Origin: Desulfomarina profundi | GTDB lineage: Bacteria > Desulfobacterota > Desulfobulbia > Desulfobulbales > Desulfocapsaceae | NCBI RefSeq assembly: GCF_019703855.1 | Contig: NZ_AP024086.1 | Span: 496,001 to 560,000 of the forward strand | Direction of reading: 5' to 3' | DNA length: 64,000 bases | In this document: in pieces, positions 50,644 through 60,285 of the stretch | Layout: each line of letters starts with the position of its first letter | How positions within the stretch are numbered: position 1 is the stretch's first letter | Notes under the pieces: generated by a model | What the model was told of the DNA's origin: nothing | Seen by the model: the letters and a program-made list of their open reading frames with translations, nothing else | Database searches by the model: none | Program-made: the position numbers and the translations under genes

Positions 50644-51411
50644 GTGGCTTCATCTTCAGGGCGTGGGGCTGTCATAGTTAAAAACCCTGCTGAAATAGAA
50701 ATAATGGCCGAGGCAAACAGTATTGTCTCCGGTGCCTTAACATTGTTAAAGGAAGTTGTCAGGCCCGGCATTACCACCTGGGAGCTTGACAGGATCGCTG
50801 AAGAGTATTGCATAAGACGAAAGGGTAGACCGGCATTTAAGGGATACAGGGGATTTCCCGGCAGCCTCTGTGTTTCTGTGAATGAAGAGGTAGTACATGG
50901 CATACCCTCCAGAAAGAGAAAATTAAAAAAAGGTGACATTCTATCCATAGATTTTGGGGTTGAGTTTAAAGGATTTTTCGGCGATTCCGCATTAACTGTT
51001 GCAGTAGGAAAAGTTAAGCCGGAAATTGCCTTTCTTCTGAAGGTCACTGAAGAATCTCTGTACAGGGGGATTGAACAGGTTGTAGCGGGGAATCATATAA
51101 GTGACATATCCCAGGCTGTTCAGAATCATGTGGAGGGACACGGCTTTTCCGTTGTTAAACAGTTTGTCGGTCATGGAATCGGTAGTTCATTACATGAGCC
51201 TCCCGAAATTCCCAATTTTTACCAGGGTGAAAGGACGGAAAGGTTACGGATTGGTATGGTTCTGGCAATTGAGCCGATGGTTAATCTTGGCACTGGCAAG
51301 GTAAAAGTTCTGAAGGACGGTTGGACAGTCGTCACAGCAGATCACAAGCCTTCAGCCCACTTTGAGCATTCTGTAGCAGTGACTGAAAACGGACCACGTA
51401 TTCTCAGTTGA
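50644..51411 (+). CDS. map: Methionine aminopeptidase, type I
   Basis: A 255-residue cytosolic metalloprotease that removes initiator Met. Ligand positions are visible: Asp in LSIDFGVEFKGFFGDSA (two), His in QFVGHGIGSSLHEPPEIPN, Glu in VLAIEPMV and Glu in VAVTENGP. GTG start three bases after secY TAA, so coupled. The site upstream is weak; the true start could be slightly downstream, since homologous text begins near VKNPAEIEIMAEA. Confidence 0.95.
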   Translation: MASSSGRGAVIVKNPAEIEIMAEANSIVSGALTLLKEVVRPGITTWELDRIAEEYCIRRKGRPAFKGYRGFPGSLCVSVNEEVVHGIPSRKRKLKKGDILSIDFGVEFKGFFGDSALTVAVGKVKPEIAFLLKVTEESLYRGIEQVVAGNHISDISQAVQNHVEGHGFSVVKQFVGHGIGSSLHEPPEIPNFYQGERTERLRIGMVLAIEPMVNLGTGKVKVLKDGWTVVTADHKPSAHFEHSVAVTENGPRILS

Positions 51412-51436
51412 CAGAAAAGACGATAGAAATTTTAAA
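51408..51436 (+). promoter_or_regulatory. Candidate promoter before infA
   Basis: TTGACA (51408-51413, overlapping the map stop), a 17-base spacer and TTTAAA (51431-51436). A TATAAT at 51466-51471 without a good -35 is a second possibility. Confidence 0.4.
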
Positions 51437-51512
51437 AAATCCTTCTCTTTTTTTGAGAGGTATAGTATAATGCTCCGTTTTTAATTGAAACTATGAATAC
51501 TCAGGGATATCC

Positions 51513-51749
51513 ATGGCAAAAGAAGAAGCAATTGAAGTAGAAGGTACTATTATTGAGCCGTTACCGAATGCAATGTTCAGGGTCGAACTTGACAATGGAC
51601 ATAAGGTGCTTGCACATATTTCAGGCAAGATGAGGATGCATTTCATAAAAATCCTGCCTGGTGACAGAGTTACGATAGAACTTTCTCCCTACGATCTCAC
51701 CAGGGGAAGAGTTACGTTTAGGGCAAAAAACGCCAAAAAGAAAAAATAG
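51513..51749 (+). CDS. infA: Translation initiation factor IF-1
   Basis: A 78-residue OB-fold factor, about six residues longer than Escherichia coli IF-1 because of a lysine-rich tail. Motifs: [31 protein letters not shown]-like [20 protein letters not shown] and LTRGRVTFR. Confidence 0.96.
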   Translation: MAKEEAIEVEGTIIEPLPNAMFRVELDNGHKVLAHISGKMRMHFIKILPGDRVTIELSPYDLTRGRVTFRAKNAKKKK

Positions 51750-51758
51750 AGTCTTATC

Positions 51759-51872
51759 ATGAAAGTACGCGCATCAGTAAAAAAAATATGTAGTGAATGC
51801 AAAATATTTAAGCGAAATGGGGTAGTTCGCGTATCCTGTAAAATTAAGAAACATAAACAGAGGCAGGGTTAA
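51759..51872 (+). CDS. rpmJ: 50S ribosomal protein L36
   Basis: A 37-residue protein, [20 protein letters not shown] to KHKQRQG. Cys at 11, 14 and 27 and His at 32 form the C3H zinc site. It lies nine bases after infA and ahead of rpsM. Confidence 0.95.
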   Translation: MKVRASVKKICSECKIFKRNGVVRVSCKIKKHKQRQG

Positions 51873-51921
51873 TTGTGGAGTTACCGCTTTTTACTTCCTA
51901 CTTCCTTTAAGGAGATAGATC

Positions 51922-52287
51922 TTGGCACGTATAGCAGGAGTTGACCTTCCAAAAAACAAACATATTGACCGGGCACTTACTTATATTCACGGGATCGGCC
52001 TGACATCCGCCCGTAAAATTCTTGATAAGGTGGATCTGCCCTACACGATGAACAGTGACGATCTTGGCGGTGATGACATTAACCGGATAAGGAAAGTGAT
52101 AGAATCTGAGTACACTGTTGAGGGTGATCGTCGCAGGGAAGTTTCCATGGATATAAAACGACTGACGGATCTCGGTTGTTACCGGGGACGGCGTCATCGT
52201 ATGGGACTGCCTTGTCGTGGACAGAACACAAAGACAAATGCACGTACCAGAAAAGGACCTCGAAGAGGAGCTGGGCGTCGGAAATAG
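51922..52287 (+). CDS. rpsM: 30S ribosomal protein S13
   Basis: A 121-residue head protein: [40 protein letters not shown] and [20 protein letters not shown]. Starts at TTG 51922 with AAGGAG upstream. Confidence 0.97.
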   Translation: MARIAGVDLPKNKHIDRALTYIHGIGLTSARKILDKVDLPYTMNSDDLGGDDINRIRKVIESEYTVEGDRRREVSMDIKRLTDLGCYRGRRHRMGLPCRGQNTKTNARTRKGPRRGAGRRK

Positions 52288-52312
52288 CAGATAATTAAAC
52301 AGGTATAATATT

Positions 52313-52693
52313 ATGGCCGTTGCAAAAAAAAGAAGGGTAAAAAAGAATGTACCGGAAGGTATAGTTTTTATCTATTCAACTTTTAACAATACGATTGTGA
52401 CTATTTCCGATAAGCAGGGAAATGTTGTCGCCTGGTGCAGTGCCGGAGTTCTCGGGTTTAAAGGTTCCAGGAAAAGTACACCATTTGCTGCCCAGAATGC
52501 TTTGGCTGATGCAGCTAAAAAAGCTGCTGATTTTGGAATGAGAAAAGTCGAGGTAAAGGTTAAAGGGCCTGGACCCGGGAGAGAAGCTGCCTTAAGAGCA
52601 CTGATTAACACAGGGTTTGAGGTGAGTCGAATATATGATGTTACACCGATACCTCACAACGGATGCAAACCGCCCAAACGCCGTCGGGTCTGA
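52313..52693 (+). CDS. rpsK: 30S ribosomal protein S11
   Basis: A 126-residue platform protein: [34 protein letters not shown] and [18 protein letters not shown]. Confidence 0.97.
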   Translation: MAVAKKRRVKKNVPEGIVFIYSTFNNTIVTISDKQGNVVAWCSAGVLGFKGSRKSTPFAAQNALADAAKKAADFGMRKVEVKVKGPGPGREAALRALINTGFEVSRIYDVTPIPHNGCKPPKRRRV

Positions 52694-52747
52694 TTGTTTC
52701 GTAATTTTCACTGAAAAGAAAAATAATATATTGAATGGAGGCCTACG

Positions 52748-53377
52748 TTGGCTAGAAATATTGGTGCTGCATGTCGTCGATGCAGGAGAGAAGGATTAAA
52801 ACTATATCTCAAGGGTGACCGTTGTTACTCAGATAAATGCTCATATGAAAGAAGGGCCTTCGGGCCTGGGCAGCATGGGCAGGCAAGATTTAAAAAACTC
52901 TCCAACTATGCTGTCCAGTTGCGTGAAAAACAGAAAGTCAAGGCCATGTATGGTATGCTGGAAGGTCAGTTCAAACTGAATTTTCAGAAGGCAGACAGGC
53001 AGAAGGGTGTTACTGGTGAAAATCTGCTGGTTATGCTTGAACGGCGACTTGATAATACCGTATTTCGGCTGGGATTCGCCGCTTCAAGGAATCAGGCTCG
53101 GCAGCTCGTACGCCACAAGCATATTCTTGTCAATGGCAGAAAGGTAGATATTCCTTCGTTCCTTGTTTCGGTTAATGATATTATTACGTTAAAGGAAAAA
53201 AGCCGGGCGAACAGTGCAATCAATGAAAATCTGGAGGCTGTTGCCAGGCGGGGTATCCCAAGCTGGATTGAGCTTGATAAGGACAATTTCAAAGCTACAA
53301 TTAAAGCCATGCCGAATCGCGAAGAGATCACTATGCCGATTCAGGAACAGCTCATTGTTGAATTGTACTCCAAGTAA
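52748..53377 (+). CDS. rpsD: 30S ribosomal protein S4
   Basis: A 209-residue 16S rRNA binder. The N-terminal part has four cysteines (CRRCRREG ... CYSDKC) that could hold zinc, then [12 protein letters not shown], and the S4 RNA-binding domain [38 protein letters not shown]. Starts at TTG 52748 with GGAGG upstream. In Escherichia coli S4 represses the alpha operon. Confidence 0.97.
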   Translation: MARNIGAACRRCRREGLKLYLKGDRCYSDKCSYERRAFGPGQHGQARFKKLSNYAVQLREKQKVKAMYGMLEGQFKLNFQKADRQKGVTGENLLVMLERRLDNTVFRLGFAASRNQARQLVRHKHILVNGRKVDIPSFLVSVNDIITLKEKSRANSAINENLEAVARRGIPSWIELDKDNFKATIKAMPNREEITMPIQEQLIVELYSK

Positions 53378-53393
53378 AATAAAATAGATTCTG

Positions 53394-53425
53394 AAAATAA
53401 TGTCTCCTTTCAGAGACTTATTTTT
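53394..53425 (+). terminator. Terminator-like hairpin between rpsD and rpoA
   Basis: AAAATAAtGTCTC (53394-53406) pairs with GAGACTTATTTT (53413-53424), one bulged base, 6-nt loop, and the descending arm is T-rich. It looks like an intrinsic terminator or attenuator inside the alpha cluster. Confidence 0.6.
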
Positions 53426-53502
53426 GTGCTTAATGAACGCCTCCTGTATGTTTAGGGGTGGATACTTTCTAAAGTAAAGAAGAAAAGTAGAGAAGGTAAT
53501 TT

Positions 53503-54546
53503 ATGACTCAAGCTGCCGACGAAAAAACACCATTTTACCGTAACTGGCACGAGCTTATTAAACCAGAGAAGCTTGAGGTTGACAGGGACAAACATACGGA
53601 TACGTATGGAAAGTTTGTCTGTCAGCCCCTTGAAAGGGGATTTGCGACTACTATCGGGAATTCGCTGCGGCGAATCCTTCTCTCTTCAATTCAGGGAGCA
53701 GCAATTACCACGGTAAAGATTGAGGGGGCTCTTCACGAATTCACTTCCATGAAGGATATAATGGAAGATGTCAGTGAAATTATCCTGAATCTCAAAACAA
53801 TCAGGATCAAACTGCTCTCCGGCGATTCCCAGAGGGTCATTATTGACAAAACCGGACCTGGAAAAGTTACAGCTGCAGATATTGATGGTAATGAGCTGGT
53901 TGAGGTGATGAATCCCGAACAGGTGATCTGTACTCTTACCGGGGACGTTACTTTCAGAGCTGAACTGACAGTAGAATGGGGCAAGGGATATCAACCTGCA
54001 GAGCAGCAGGATAAAGAAAAACTTGCTATTGGCCAGATCCCTGTGGATGCAATTTTTACCCCCATCAAGAAAATACAGTATGTAACCTCCCAGGCCAGAG
54101 TTGGTCAACAAACTGATTATGACAAGTTGACTATTGAAATTGAAACCGACGGGAGTCTCAGGCCCGAAAGCGCTCTTGCATATGCTGCAAAGATCTTGAA
54201 AGAGCAGATGACTATTTTCATCAATTTTGATGAGGAAGAAGCTGAGCCCGAGGTTACTGAGGATACCAGCAGAGAGGTCGAACCTGATAATCCTTATCTG
54301 GATAAACCGGTAGAAGATCTTGAGTTGTCTGTGCGTTCGGCTAACTGTCTGAAAAATGCTGATATTCATTTTATTGGAGATCTCGCTCAGAAGACCGATC
54401 AGGAGATGTTAAAAACCAAGAATTTTGGTCGAAAGTCCCTGAATGAGATAAAAGCCCTGCTCGCCGAAATGGATCTTACCCTCGGCATGAAGTTTGAAAA
54501 CTGGACTCCACCTGATGTTAAAGAAACCGATGACCAGCAAATATGA
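53503..54546 (+). CDS. rpoA: DNA-directed RNA polymerase, alpha subunit
   Basis: A 347-residue assembly subunit. The N-terminal domain shows PLERGFATTIGNSLRRILLS (dimer interface and beta contact) and VKIEGALHEFTSMKDI. An acidic linker (about 246-266) leads to the C-terminal domain VEDLELSVRSANCLKNADI, followed by GRKSLNEIKALLAEMDLTLG. AAGGTAA upstream. A terminator-like hairpin precedes it. Confidence 0.97.
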   Translation: MTQAADEKTPFYRNWHELIKPEKLEVDRDKHTDTYGKFVCQPLERGFATTIGNSLRRILLSSIQGAAITTVKIEGALHEFTSMKDIMEDVSEIILNLKTIRIKLLSGDSQRVIIDKTGPGKVTAADIDGNELVEVMNPEQVICTLTGDVTFRAELTVEWGKGYQPAEQQDKEKLAIGQIPVDAIFTPIKKIQYVTSQARVGQQTDYDKLTIEIETDGSLRPESALAYAAKILKEQMTIFINFDEEEAEPEVTEDTSREVEPDNPYLDKPVEDLELSVRSANCLKNADIHFIGDLAQKTDQEMLKTKNFGRKSLNEIKALLAEMDLTLGMKFENWTPPDVKETDDQQI

Positions 54547-54621
54547 CAGGTGATATTGGTTAACCGGAATAATTTTACTTCCACATTACTTTGATTTAGT
54601 GCTGTTACCGAGGATTAAGAG

Positions 54622-55011
54622 ATGAGACACGGAAAATCTGCAAGAAAACTGGGAAGGACCAGTTCACATAGAGAAGCGATGTTCAGGAACATGGTTACTT
54701 CCCTTTTTGAGCATGAAAGAATTGTTACAACGAAAGAAAAGGCAAAAGAACTGCGACCGATTGCGGAGAAGATGATTACTCTTGCCAAAAGAGGTGATCT
54801 TCATGCCCGGAGACAGGCACTGAGCTATATTCGCAGAAAAGATGTTGTTGAAAAACTCTTTACTGATATTCAGGAACAGTTTGCTGACCGGAAGGGAGGT
54901 TATACTCGAATCTTGCAGACAGGTACACGAAAAGGTGATTGTGCTGCCATGGCAATAATTGAACTTGTAGGGTACGAGGAAATTCTTGATCCGGTAGAAG
55001 ATGAGAGTTGA
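54622..55011 (+). CDS. rplQ: 50S ribosomal protein L17
   Basis: A 129-residue protein: [40 protein letters not shown] and [14 protein letters not shown]. Last gene of the superlocus. Confidence 0.97.
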   Translation: MRHGKSARKLGRTSSHREAMFRNMVTSLFEHERIVTTKEKAKELRPIAEKMITLAKRGDLHARRQALSYIRRKDVVEKLFTDIQEQFADRKGGYTRILQTGTRKGDCAAMAIIELVGYEEILDPVEDES

Positions 55012-55036
55012 TTAAGATATTCTCAAGAACTTTCAG

Positions 55037-55073
55037 GCTGGATAGGAAATTATTCCTATCCAGCTTTTTTTTT
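55037..55073 (+). terminator. Intrinsic terminator after rplQ
   Basis: A 12-bp perfect stem GCTGGATAGGAA / TTCCTATCCAGC with a 4-nt loop and a run of nine T. Closes the ribosomal superlocus. Confidence 0.95.
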
Positions 55074-55213
55074 AATTTCAAAACACATTCCCTGGTTTCT
55101 TGTTTTTTACGACAGAACTTTAGTGCAAGGCATTAACCCGCATTTTACCTCATAAGTTATGAGTCGATTGGCTCCATGAGTTGACGGGCAAGGATATTTA
55201 TCTGGGATACCTT

Positions 55214-55978
55214 ATGACTGGTGAAAAAAAGAGTTTTCCCGACGGAATGTCTCCGATTGGTGATGGTGATTTTTCATTTGACTGTCATCCGGGCGTTGAG
55301 TGTTTTACAGTCTGCTGTAAAGATGTGGATATGATTCTCTATCCATATGATGTGCTCATGTTGAAAAAATGTCTGGGGATGGACTCTGGGGATTTCATGC
55401 GGGAATATACCTTTCTGGTTCGGGGAGAAAACCCGTATTTTCCGACGGTGAAATTGAAGTTGAAAGATAATGAAGAAAAATCCTGTCCCTTCCTATGTGA
55501 AAATGGGTGCACCGTATATGATATGCGTCCTTCTGCATGTCGAACTTATCCGCTGGAAAGAGCTGTAGATCGAAGTATCGTGCAAAAAAAGGCAAATGAG
55601 TTCTATTTTCTGACTGATCATCCTTATTGTCTGGGACACCGCGAAAAACGAAAACATACTGTGCAAAGCTGGATTCGTAATCAGCGGCTGCTTGGGTATA
55701 ACAGTATGAATGAGATCTGGGTTGAGCTTGATACATTGTTCATGAAGAATCCATGGAAAGGTGAAGGCGTTGGTGGAGAAAAGCAGCAGCTGTCTTTTAT
55801 GGTCTGTTATAATATAGATGCTTTCAGAGAGTTCACAGAGAGACACAAACTCCTCGGACAATTCAGAATTGACAGAACCTGGAAAAAAAATATTGCCACC
55901 GACGATGCTGAATTGATGAAATTCGGGTTTGAATGGTTAAAACTTGTCCTGACAGGGGAATCGAAAGTTTTACGATGA
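55214..55978 (+). CDS. YkgJ-family cysteine-cluster protein
   Basis: A 254-residue protein. Cys 24, 30, 34 and 35 (FDCHPGVECFTVCC) and the later SCPFLCENGCTVYDMRPSAC form the CxxxCxxCC-type signature of the YkgJ/UPF0153 group, thought to bind zinc or an iron-sulfur cluster. The RP-x-x-C-R-x-Y/F-P motif is present as RPSACRTYPL. Function in this family is not established. ATG 55214 is chosen; an in-frame TTG at 55181 has no ribosome-binding site. It is isolated between the rplQ terminator and rpsB. Confidence 0.82.
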   Translation: MTGEKKSFPDGMSPIGDGDFSFDCHPGVECFTVCCKDVDMILYPYDVLMLKKCLGMDSGDFMREYTFLVRGENPYFPTVKLKLKDNEEKSCPFLCENGCTVYDMRPSACRTYPLERAVDRSIVQKKANEFYFLTDHPYCLGHREKRKHTVQSWIRNQRLLGYNSMNEIWVELDTLFMKNPWKGEGVGGEKQQLSFMVCYNIDAFREFTERHKLLGQFRIDRTWKKNIATDDAELMKFGFEWLKLVLTGESKVLR

Positions 55979-56171
55979 GCATCATCATCCCATTGCATAA
56001 TTAGTGAACTCATGGTAAAAAGCAGTGTTATTTTCACGCAAGTCGGGTTAATCAAGATCCGAACCTGCAATAATACACACATCTTCAATTCAACCTGGTG
56101 TTGCCGGAGAAAAGACAATCCTTTTTCCGCGATTTGAGAAGATGGAGGAAAAACCAGAAACGGAGAAAAAC

Positions 56172-56948
56172 ATGGCAAACGTAACTGTTAGAGAAATGCT
56201 TCAGGCAGGACTTCATTTTGGACATCAGACAAGACGATGGAATCCGAAAATGAAACCCTTTATTTATGGTCCCAGAAATGGAATTTATATCGTCAACCTG
56301 GATCTGACCAAAAAGTTGTTTGACAAGGCGTGTGATTTCATTACCAATGAAGTCAAAAAAGGTGGCACGGTTCTGTTTGTAGGGACTAAGAGACAGGCTC
56401 AGGCTATTATCAACGAAGAAGCAAAGCGCTGTGGTATGTTCTATGTCGATCACCGCTGGCTTGGCGGAATGTTGACCAATTTTCAGACAATAAAAAATTC
56501 AATTGATCGGCTTAAATCCATTGAATCCATGCAGGAAGATGGTTCAATCAACCGGTTTCCCAAAAAAGAAATTCTTCTTATGGAAAAGGAACGGGTTAAA
56601 CTTGAACGAAATGTTGGCGGAATTAAAAATATGAGAAGTCTGCCGTCAGTTATTTTTGTTGTCGATCCCAAAAAAGAGTCGATTGCAATCAATGAGGCAA
56701 AGAAACTGAACATTCCGGTAGTCGCCATAACTGATACAAATTGTGATCCTGATAATGTGGATTTCATTATTCCCGGCAATGATGATGCCATACGATCTAT
56801 TCGTCTGATAAGTCATCATATCGCCGAAGCCGTTCTGGCCGGCCAAGCCATGAAGGACGGAGAGGATGCCTCAGAAGAAGCTGTAGCAGCCGCCATGGGT
56901 GATGCAGGAAGTGAAATGGCTGAAGCGCCGATTGAAAGTGCGGAATAG
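56172..56948 (+). CDS. rpsB: 30S ribosomal protein S2
   Basis: A 258-residue protein: [53 protein letters not shown] and [19 protein letters not shown]. The C-terminal tail is acidic and alanine-rich. ATG 56172 has CGGAG six bases upstream; an ATG at 56142 would extend it by ten residues. Pairs with tsf as usual. Confidence 0.97.
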   Translation: MANVTVREMLQAGLHFGHQTRRWNPKMKPFIYGPRNGIYIVNLDLTKKLFDKACDFITNEVKKGGTVLFVGTKRQAQAIINEEAKRCGMFYVDHRWLGGMLTNFQTIKNSIDRLKSIESMQEDGSINRFPKKEILLMEKERVKLERNVGGIKNMRSLPSVIFVVDPKKESIAINEAKKLNIPVVAITDTNCDPDNVDFIIPGNDDAIRSIRLISHHIAEAVLAGQAMKDGEDASEEAVAAAMGDAGSEMAEAPIESAE

Positions 56949-57266
56949 TTTTTCTGCAATTGTTTCCGGCCTTGCGGAGTTGGTTTCAGCTGGGTTGCTG
57001 TAAGAGACAGCAAGTGGTTGTTCGTTAAATGTAAGAAACTAAGAAAAGGGGCAGTCATTTGACGGCCCCTTTTTACTATGTCCTGAATCCTGCACTACGA
57101 TGGTTCGTCTCTTTGGCAAGATTGTCGATTGCAGGATTGGGGTATGTATAAATGTCGACTTCCCGGGACAATATTCCTGTGAGGTTACCTCTGAAGATAT
57201 CTGCCGAACTGATTTGGAAAGGGCAGGTTTATTAAGGTATAACATATTGAGTTAAGGAGATTTGCC
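56949..57266 (+). promoter_or_regulatory. rpsB-tsf gap with terminator-like hairpin
   Basis: No gene. AAAAGGGGC (57044-57052) pairs with GCCCCTTTT (57065-57073), with further pairing of AGTC and GAC inside, and the descending arm ends in T5. This probably attenuates tsf relative to rpsB. Nothing else was recognised in the remaining 190 bases. Confidence 0.55.
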
Positions 57267-57866
57267 ATGAAAATTACCAGCAAAATGGTAAAAGAACTGA
57301 GGGATAAGACTGCTGCAGGGATGATGGACTGCAAGAAGGCATTGTCCGATACAGATGGTGATATGGAAAAAGCAGTAGACCTTCTGCGACAGAAGGGTCT
57401 GGCTGTTGCTGCAAAACGTGCAGGCAGAGCTACAAGCGAAGGTGTTATTGAAACGTATATTCATGCCGGTGGAAATCTTGGTGTTATGGTTGAGCTTGGG
57501 TGTGAGACTGATTTTGTTGCAAAAAATGATGATTTTCGTGCCTTTGCCCGGGATATCGCAATGCATATTGCCGCTGTAAATCCGGTTGCCATCACCAGGG
57601 AAGAAGTCCCTGCCGAGATCGTGGCCAGAGAAAAAGATATTTATGTCCAGCAAGCCCTGGATTCAGGGAAACCTGAGGCAATAGTCGAAAAGATGGTTAC
57701 AGGAAAAATCGAGAAATTCTTGTCAGAAATCTGTCTGCTGGAGCAGAAATATGTCAAGAACCCGGACCTGACTGTGCAGGATCTGCTCAATGAACTGGTT
57801 GGAAAGATGGGTGAGAATATATCCATCAAACGATTTGCCAGATTTCAGGTTGGTTCCACTGATTAA
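57267..57866 (+). CDS. tsf: Elongation factor Ts (short form)
   Basis: A 199-residue nucleotide exchange factor for EF-Tu. The N-terminal UBA-like part has VKELRDKTAAGMMDCKKAL; the core contains GVMVELGCETDFVAKND, the motif that contacts EF-Tu, and DIAMHIAA. It is about 80 residues shorter than Escherichia coli EF-Ts, lacking much of the second core subdomain. Such short forms are known in several phyla, so this is not a truncation. AAGGAGAT precedes the ATG. Confidence 0.96.
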   Translation: MKITSKMVKELRDKTAAGMMDCKKALSDTDGDMEKAVDLLRQKGLAVAAKRAGRATSEGVIETYIHAGGNLGVMVELGCETDFVAKNDDFRAFARDIAMHIAAVNPVAITREEVPAEIVAREKDIYVQQALDSGKPEAIVEKMVTGKIEKFLSEICLLEQKYVKNPDLTVQDLLNELVGKMGENISIKRFARFQVGSTD

Positions 57867-57883
57867 TTTCTATTGCAATTGAT

Positions 57884-57913
57884 GTTCCTGTCGGATGATA
57901 TACCGACAGGAAC
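57884..57913 (+). promoter_or_regulatory. Hairpin between tsf and pyrH
   Basis: A perfect 11-bp stem (57884-57894 with 57903-57913), 8-nt loop, followed by CCCC rather than T. Probably an mRNA end-protecting or Rho-independent-like partial stop. Confidence 0.55.
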
Positions 57914-57986
57914 CCCCTGATGCAGCAGTTGCAGGATTGCAGTCAAAAATTATTACCATTCCATCCCATCTGAAAGAGCAAGGACA

Positions 57987-58715
57987 ATGACGATAAAATA
58001 CAGAAGGATGTTGTTGAAGTTAAGCGGTGAAGCCCTGATGGGCGAAGAATCATACGGTATAAGCCCCAAGGTCCTTGAATTTGTTGCTTCAGAAGTAAAA
58101 GAAGTGATTGAGTTGGGCGTGGAGCTGGGTATTGTAATCGGCGCTGGCAATATTTTCAGGGGTGTTGCCGGAGCAAGCAAGGGTATGGATCGAACTACTG
58201 CCGATAACATGGGAATGCTGGCGACAGTCATGAACAGCCTGGCTATGCAGGATGCTCTGGAAAGAAACGGGATTATAACGAGGGTGATGTCTGCAATACC
58301 CATGCAATCTGTATCTGAACCGTATATACGTCGAAGGGCCACCAGGCATTTGGAAAAAGGGCGGGTTGTAATATTCGCTGCCGGCACAGGGAACCCCTAT
58401 TTCACAACTGATTCTGCTGCCGTTTTGAGAGCACTCGAAATTGATGCGGAAATTGTTATAAAAGCCACCAAAGTAGATGGAGTCTACGATAAGGATCCGG
58501 TGAAATATAGTGATGCCCTGAAATTTGAAACACTGTCCTACGATGAAGTGCTTCGCAAAGGTTTGCGGGTTATGGATGCTGCGGGAATTGCCCTGGCCAG
58601 AGAGGATGGATTGCCGATCATGGTTCTGGACATGGGTGAGTCAGGAAATATCAAAAAAGCTGCAATTGGCAAACAGGTCGGAACCTTGATCAGTGAGCGG
58701 GGTGAGGAAGGATAA
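57987..58715 (+). CDS. pyrH: UMP kinase
   Basis: A 242-residue bacterial UMP kinase of the amino acid kinase fold (UMP to UDP). Motifs: [15 protein letters not shown] near the start, [32 protein letters not shown] and [16 protein letters not shown], then [18 protein letters not shown] precedes ATG 57987. Confidence 0.97.
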   Translation: MTIKYRRMLLKLSGEALMGEESYGISPKVLEFVASEVKEVIELGVELGIVIGAGNIFRGVAGASKGMDRTTADNMGMLATVMNSLAMQDALERNGIITRVMSAIPMQSVSEPYIRRRATRHLEKGRVVIFAAGTGNPYFTTDSAAVLRALEIDAEIVIKATKVDGVYDKDPVKYSDALKFETLSYDEVLRKGLRVMDAAGIALAREDGLPIMVLDMGESGNIKKAAIGKQVGTLISERGEEG

Positions 58716-58799
58716 GGTTTTTCAACATATTATCCTGGAAAACATTATAGAGGTATTATGGATTCTGGATAACAGTCAACAGTTACTGTGCAGGGTAGT

Positions 58800-58831
58800 T
58801 AGTGTCTGTTCAGAAATGTGGACAGACACTA
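58800..58831. repeat. Hairpin between pyrH and frr
   Basis: TAGTGTCTGT (58800-58809) pairs perfectly with ACAGACACTA (58822-58831). No T-run follows. It has the look of a short intergenic repeat or a transcript-stabilising hairpin. Confidence 0.5.
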
Positions 58832-58860
58832 GTTAATGATGCAGAAGAGGGGATGAGATT

Positions 58861-59415
58861 ATGAGTGAAGTCATTTCGAAAATGTCGGATAAGATGGGCA
58901 AAAGTGTAGAATCATTTAAGAAAGAGCTTTCAAAGGTTCGTACAGGGAGGGCTTCTCTCTCCATTCTTGATGATATCTCTGTGGATGCGTATGGCAGTGG
59001 CATGCCTCTCAACCAGGTTTGCACACTGACAATTCCCGAGAGCAGGCTTATTGTTATTCAGCCTTGGGATCCTCAGATGCTTCCTGCCATTGAAAAAGCC
59101 ATTTTAAAATCAGATATCGGTCTGACCCCGGCAAATGACGGCAAGATTATACGCCTGAATATTCCTCAACTGACTGAAGAGCGTCGGAAAGAACTTGTTA
59201 AATCAGTTAAAAAAATTGCTGAAGAGTTCAAGGTTGCCATTCGCAATATTCGACGGGAGGCTATTGATGCCTTGAAGAAGCAGAAAAAAGACAAGGAAAT
59301 TTCAGAAGATGATCTGTTCAAACTTCAGGATCAGGCCCAGGCTGAAACGGACAGTTTTATTAAAAAAATAGATGAAATTACCGTCTCCAAGGAGAAAGAG
59401 GTAATGGAAGTTTAG
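58861..59415 (+). CDS. frr: Ribosome recycling factor
   Basis: A 184-residue two-domain factor that splits post-termination ribosomes with EF-G. Motifs: SFKKELSKVRTGRASLSILD, YGSGMPLNQVCTLTIPE, LTPANDGKIIRLNIPQLTEE and RNIRREAIDALKK. GAGGGGATGAG precedes the ATG. Confidence 0.97.
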   Translation: MSEVISKMSDKMGKSVESFKKELSKVRTGRASLSILDDISVDAYGSGMPLNQVCTLTIPESRLIVIQPWDPQMLPAIEKAILKSDIGLTPANDGKIIRLNIPQLTEERRKELVKSVKKIAEEFKVAIRNIRREAIDALKKQKKDKEISEDDLFKLQDQAQAETDSFIKKIDEITVSKEKEVMEV

Positions 59416-59437
59416 GAGATTCTGGATGTATACAATC

Positions 59438-59460
59438 CCGGGGAGCACCGGCTTTTTTTT
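59438..59460 (+). terminator. Possible weak terminator after frr
   Basis: A short CCGG...CCGG stem (59438-59441 with 59448-59451) followed by a run of eight T. The stem is only four base pairs, so termination would be partial at best. Confidence 0.35.
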
Positions 59461-59535
59461 AATGAGGAGGATGTTCTTTTCATTCGGTTGACTGAAGGTT
59501 TTTCCTTTTTCTGCTTTCAATGAAGAGTTACAATT

Positions 59536-60282
59536 ATGGTTTCTTCTGATTTGGTCGACCTGGACCGTCTCCCGAGGCATGTGGCTATTATAATGGACGG
59601 GAATGGTCGCTGGGCACAGAGCAAGAAAAAGCCCAGGTTGTTTGGACATAAGGCCGGTGCTGATTCAGTTCGCGATATTGTTGCTGCATCAAGGGAAATT
59701 GGTATTGAAGTCCTTACCCTATATGCTTTTTCATCTGAAAACTGGAAGAGGCCGTCCCAGGAAGTGAGTGGGTTGATGTCCATTCTGAAAAGATATCTCG
59801 AAGCTGAGCTTCCACGAATGCAGAAAAACGACATCCGGCTCGTTTCCATCGGAGACAGAAATAAACTCCCAAGCCAGGTGAAGGTGTCCCTTGAGGATAC
59901 GATTGCAGCAACATCCGGTAATTCCAAATTGATTCTGAATCTTGCACTCAGTTATGGAGGCAGGGATGAGATTGTAAGGGCGGTCAGAAATCTGGCCGAC
60001 CAGTGTCTTGCTGGGGAACGAAGCGTAGAATCCATTACAGATACGGTGATCAGCAATCACCTTGATACTGCCGGTTTACCCGACCCTGACCTGCTTATCC
60101 GGACTGGCGGGGAGGCCCGGCTGTCCAATTTCCTCCTCTGGCAGCTTTCCTATGCTGAAATAGTTTTTACAGATATTATGTGGCCGGATTTCAGGAAAGA
60201 TGTGTTTATGCAAGCGCTCAGAGAATATCAATCCCGTGAACGAAGATTCGGACGTACTGGAGAACAGGTACAGACAGGTTAA
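59536..60282 (+). CDS. uppS: Polyprenyl (undecaprenyl) diphosphate synthase
   Basis: A 248-residue cis-prenyltransferase making the C55 lipid carrier for cell-wall synthesis. Signature HVAIIMDGNGRWAQSKKK holds the catalytic Asp; TLYAFSSENWKRPSQEV and LNLALSYGGRDEIV follow, with LIRTGGEARLSNFLLWQLSY near the C-terminus. cdsA begins three bases after the stop. Confidence 0.96.
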   Translation: MVSSDLVDLDRLPRHVAIIMDGNGRWAQSKKKPRLFGHKAGADSVRDIVAASREIGIEVLTLYAFSSENWKRPSQEVSGLMSILKRYLEAELPRMQKNDIRLVSIGDRNKLPSQVKVSLEDTIAATSGNSKLILNLALSYGGRDEIVRAVRNLADQCLAGERSVESITDTVISNHLDTAGLPDPDLLIRTGGEARLSNFLLWQLSYAEIVFTDIMWPDFRKDVFMQALREYQSRERRFGRTGEQVQTG

Positions 60283-60285
60283 ATT

